Of a DNA stretch of 64,000 nt, positions 63,099-64,000 are shown piece by piece. How positions within the stretch are numbered: position 1 is the stretch's first letter; every line of letters starts with the position of its first letter. The notes under the pieces were generated by a model, which had not been told where the DNA came from, did no database searches, and worked only from the letters and a program-made list of their open reading frames with translations. The stretch comes from an uncultured Lachnospiraceae bacterium (GTDB lineage: Bacteria; Bacillota; Clostridia; Lachnospirales; Lachnospiraceae). Made by a program: the position numbers and the translations under genes. Where the stretch lies: positions 1-64,000 of the forward strand of contig CAUEYX010000014.1 in the NCBI GenBank assembly GCA_959022495.1, read 5' to 3'.

Positions 63099-63876
63099 GC
63101 AGTTCCCTGCTCCTTATGAGCGCCGGTAAGCTCAAGACTCTTTTGCAGCGCTTCCATAAGATCAATTACGTTCGATGGTTCTCCAGAATCCACCGCAACA
63201 ATCTCCTGACCCTGTATCTTCTTCATAATCGCTTCCCTTAGACGAGCCTGGTACTCGTCCCGATAAGCGGCAGCTTCAAAGGGTTTTGTCATGTTTTGGA
63301 TCAGCAGTTTTGCCATATTAAGTTCGTTCTCATCTAATTTCATCTTCGGAACGGACTTCGGCATTGACGCGATCTCATCCTCATAAAATAGTGTTTTTAC
63401 GATGATCCCGTTCTTTGTAGGATACAAAACCAACAGCTTTTCGTTGGTTCCCATAACGTTTTTTGCAATTGCCACCTTCTTCTCGGCCAGAAGCGACTGG
63501 CGGAGAAGTTCATACGCCTTCTCGGCTCCGGAGTCCGGAACAGCGTAATAATCTTTTTCAAAATAAATCATGTTAACCTCTGATATCTTGGCAAACTGAA
63601 GGATATGAATCGTTTTGTCCTTTTTCGTTTTCAGCTTCTCCAACTCCTCATTCATCATAACCACGTATTTTCCTTTTTCGTATTCATAGCCCTTGATTAT
63701 GTCATCACTTGTCACTTCCGTATCACAATGTCTGCAATACTTTTTATACTGTATCCGCTGCTTGCTTTCCCGGCACAATTGATTAAAATGAATATCATTG
63801 TCCACAGTGGTTTGTATAAACCTACCGGGATCAGAACAAGTCCCATTGATATACTGCCCTTGTGCGCAACTGCCAT
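63095..63876 (-). pseudogene. ku: ku, DNA end-binding protein, with an N-terminal frameshift
   Basis: The N-terminus MAVAHKGSISMGLVLIPVGL (ATG at 63876 after AGAGGTGG) and the body from DNDIHFNQLC onward are in different frames. One missing A in the run at 63811-63813 would restore YKTTVDNDIHFN. Body features are typical of Ku: YCRHCDTEVTSDDIIKGYEYEKG (zinc-like Cys pair) and KPFEAAAYRDEYQARL. It may be a true null, a phase-variable run or a sequence error. A GTG at 63805 could give a form lacking about 23 residues. Confidence 0.8.
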
Positions 63877-63905
63877 AATTCCACCTCTTCTGTCTTTTTT
63901 CTTCT

Positions 63906-63935
63906 TAGTGTCCATATTTTTTCATAAACTATTCG
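63906..63935 (-). promoter_or_regulatory. Possible sigma-G-like promoter of the ku-ligase pair
   Basis: On the minus strand CGAATA, a 17-nt spacer and GACACTA resemble the forespore sigma-G consensus (TGAATA, CATACTA). NHEJ genes of Bacillus are expressed in the forespore. Two short boxes only, so tentative. Confidence 0.3.
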
Positions 63936-64000
63936 GTTTCATTAAAAACTACTCTTGACTCTCTCGCAGCGTAATGCTTTACGATAAAAACGAAAGGAGG

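Noticed and set aside
1..64000. CRISPR arrays, tRNA and rRNA genes
   Set aside because: No regularly spaced repeats and no tRNA or rRNA signature were noticed on either strand while reading.

Overview
The window reads as the chromosome of a Gram-positive gut clostridium, most likely a Lachnospiraceae member. Reasons: no outer-membrane genes, strong AGGAGG-type ribosome binding sites, sortase-like C-termini, FIVAR repeats, several clostridial two-component/ABC modules, and host-glycan catabolism (sialic acid, fucose). Most of it has balanced base composition and dense operons. One stretch (about 17.2-24.5 kb) is clearly AT-richer and full of broken genes.

Layout: (1) 0.2-5.7 kb: DAHP synthase, a sirtuin with Gln at the catalytic His position, and a heterodimeric ABC exporter. 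(2) 5.8-16.9 kb: an envelope-stress-like regulon. An OmpR/intramembrane-kinase pair (14.0-15.7 kb) diverges from an operon of a membrane metallophosphoesterase, two GT8 glycosyltransferases, an acyltransferase, a membrane-tethered flavodoxin and a DUF4405 membrane protein. Beyond this lies a MacB-like ABC transporter. Arrays of an 11-bp direct repeat (TTGAGRTT-type) sit upstream of all three transcription units and probably bind the response regulator. (3) 17.0-24.6 kb: a degraded mobile island beside the 3' end of rlmD. It holds remnants of a serine hydrolase, a GyrI-like protein, an Mrr/STAND-like protein and an rlmD tail, a possible small RNA with its own promoter and terminator, a twice-broken rhuM, and one intact 1,599-codon STAND ATPase with an N-terminal nuclease-like domain. 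That ATPase is the best candidate for an undescribed antiphage system here. (4) 24.6-33.2 kb: housekeeping genes (RlmD, YhaM-like nuclease, a PDZ pseudo-protease, MutS2) and a second two-component system. (5) 33.3-40.2 kb: a giant surface glycosidase/esterase and a sugar-binding lipoprotein. (6) 40.5-46.0 kb: a ferredoxin and a regulator-kinase-ATPase-permease module of the peptide-resistance type. (7) 46.3-48.6 kb: a hydrolase with a divergent LysR regulator. (8) 48.7-59.1 kb: a ten-gene sialic acid/fucose operon (RpiR regulator, ROK kinase, NanA, NanE, OppABCDF-type transporter, GH29 fucosidase). (9) 59.4-64.0 kb: a small HTH/membrane-protein trio, a VOC protein, a penicillin-binding-like serine hydrolase, and an NHEJ pair (ATP-dependent ligase and a frameshifted ku).

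Functionally the window combines envelope and peptide defence (three two-component systems and several exporters), host mucin-glycan use (fucosidase, sialate catabolism, large surface hydrolase) and genome maintenance/defence (MutS2, NHEJ, STAND ATPase). Coordinates below use starts chosen from ribosome binding sites; where these differ from the longest reading frame, the entry says so. Family names come from sequence recognition by eye, with no database search.
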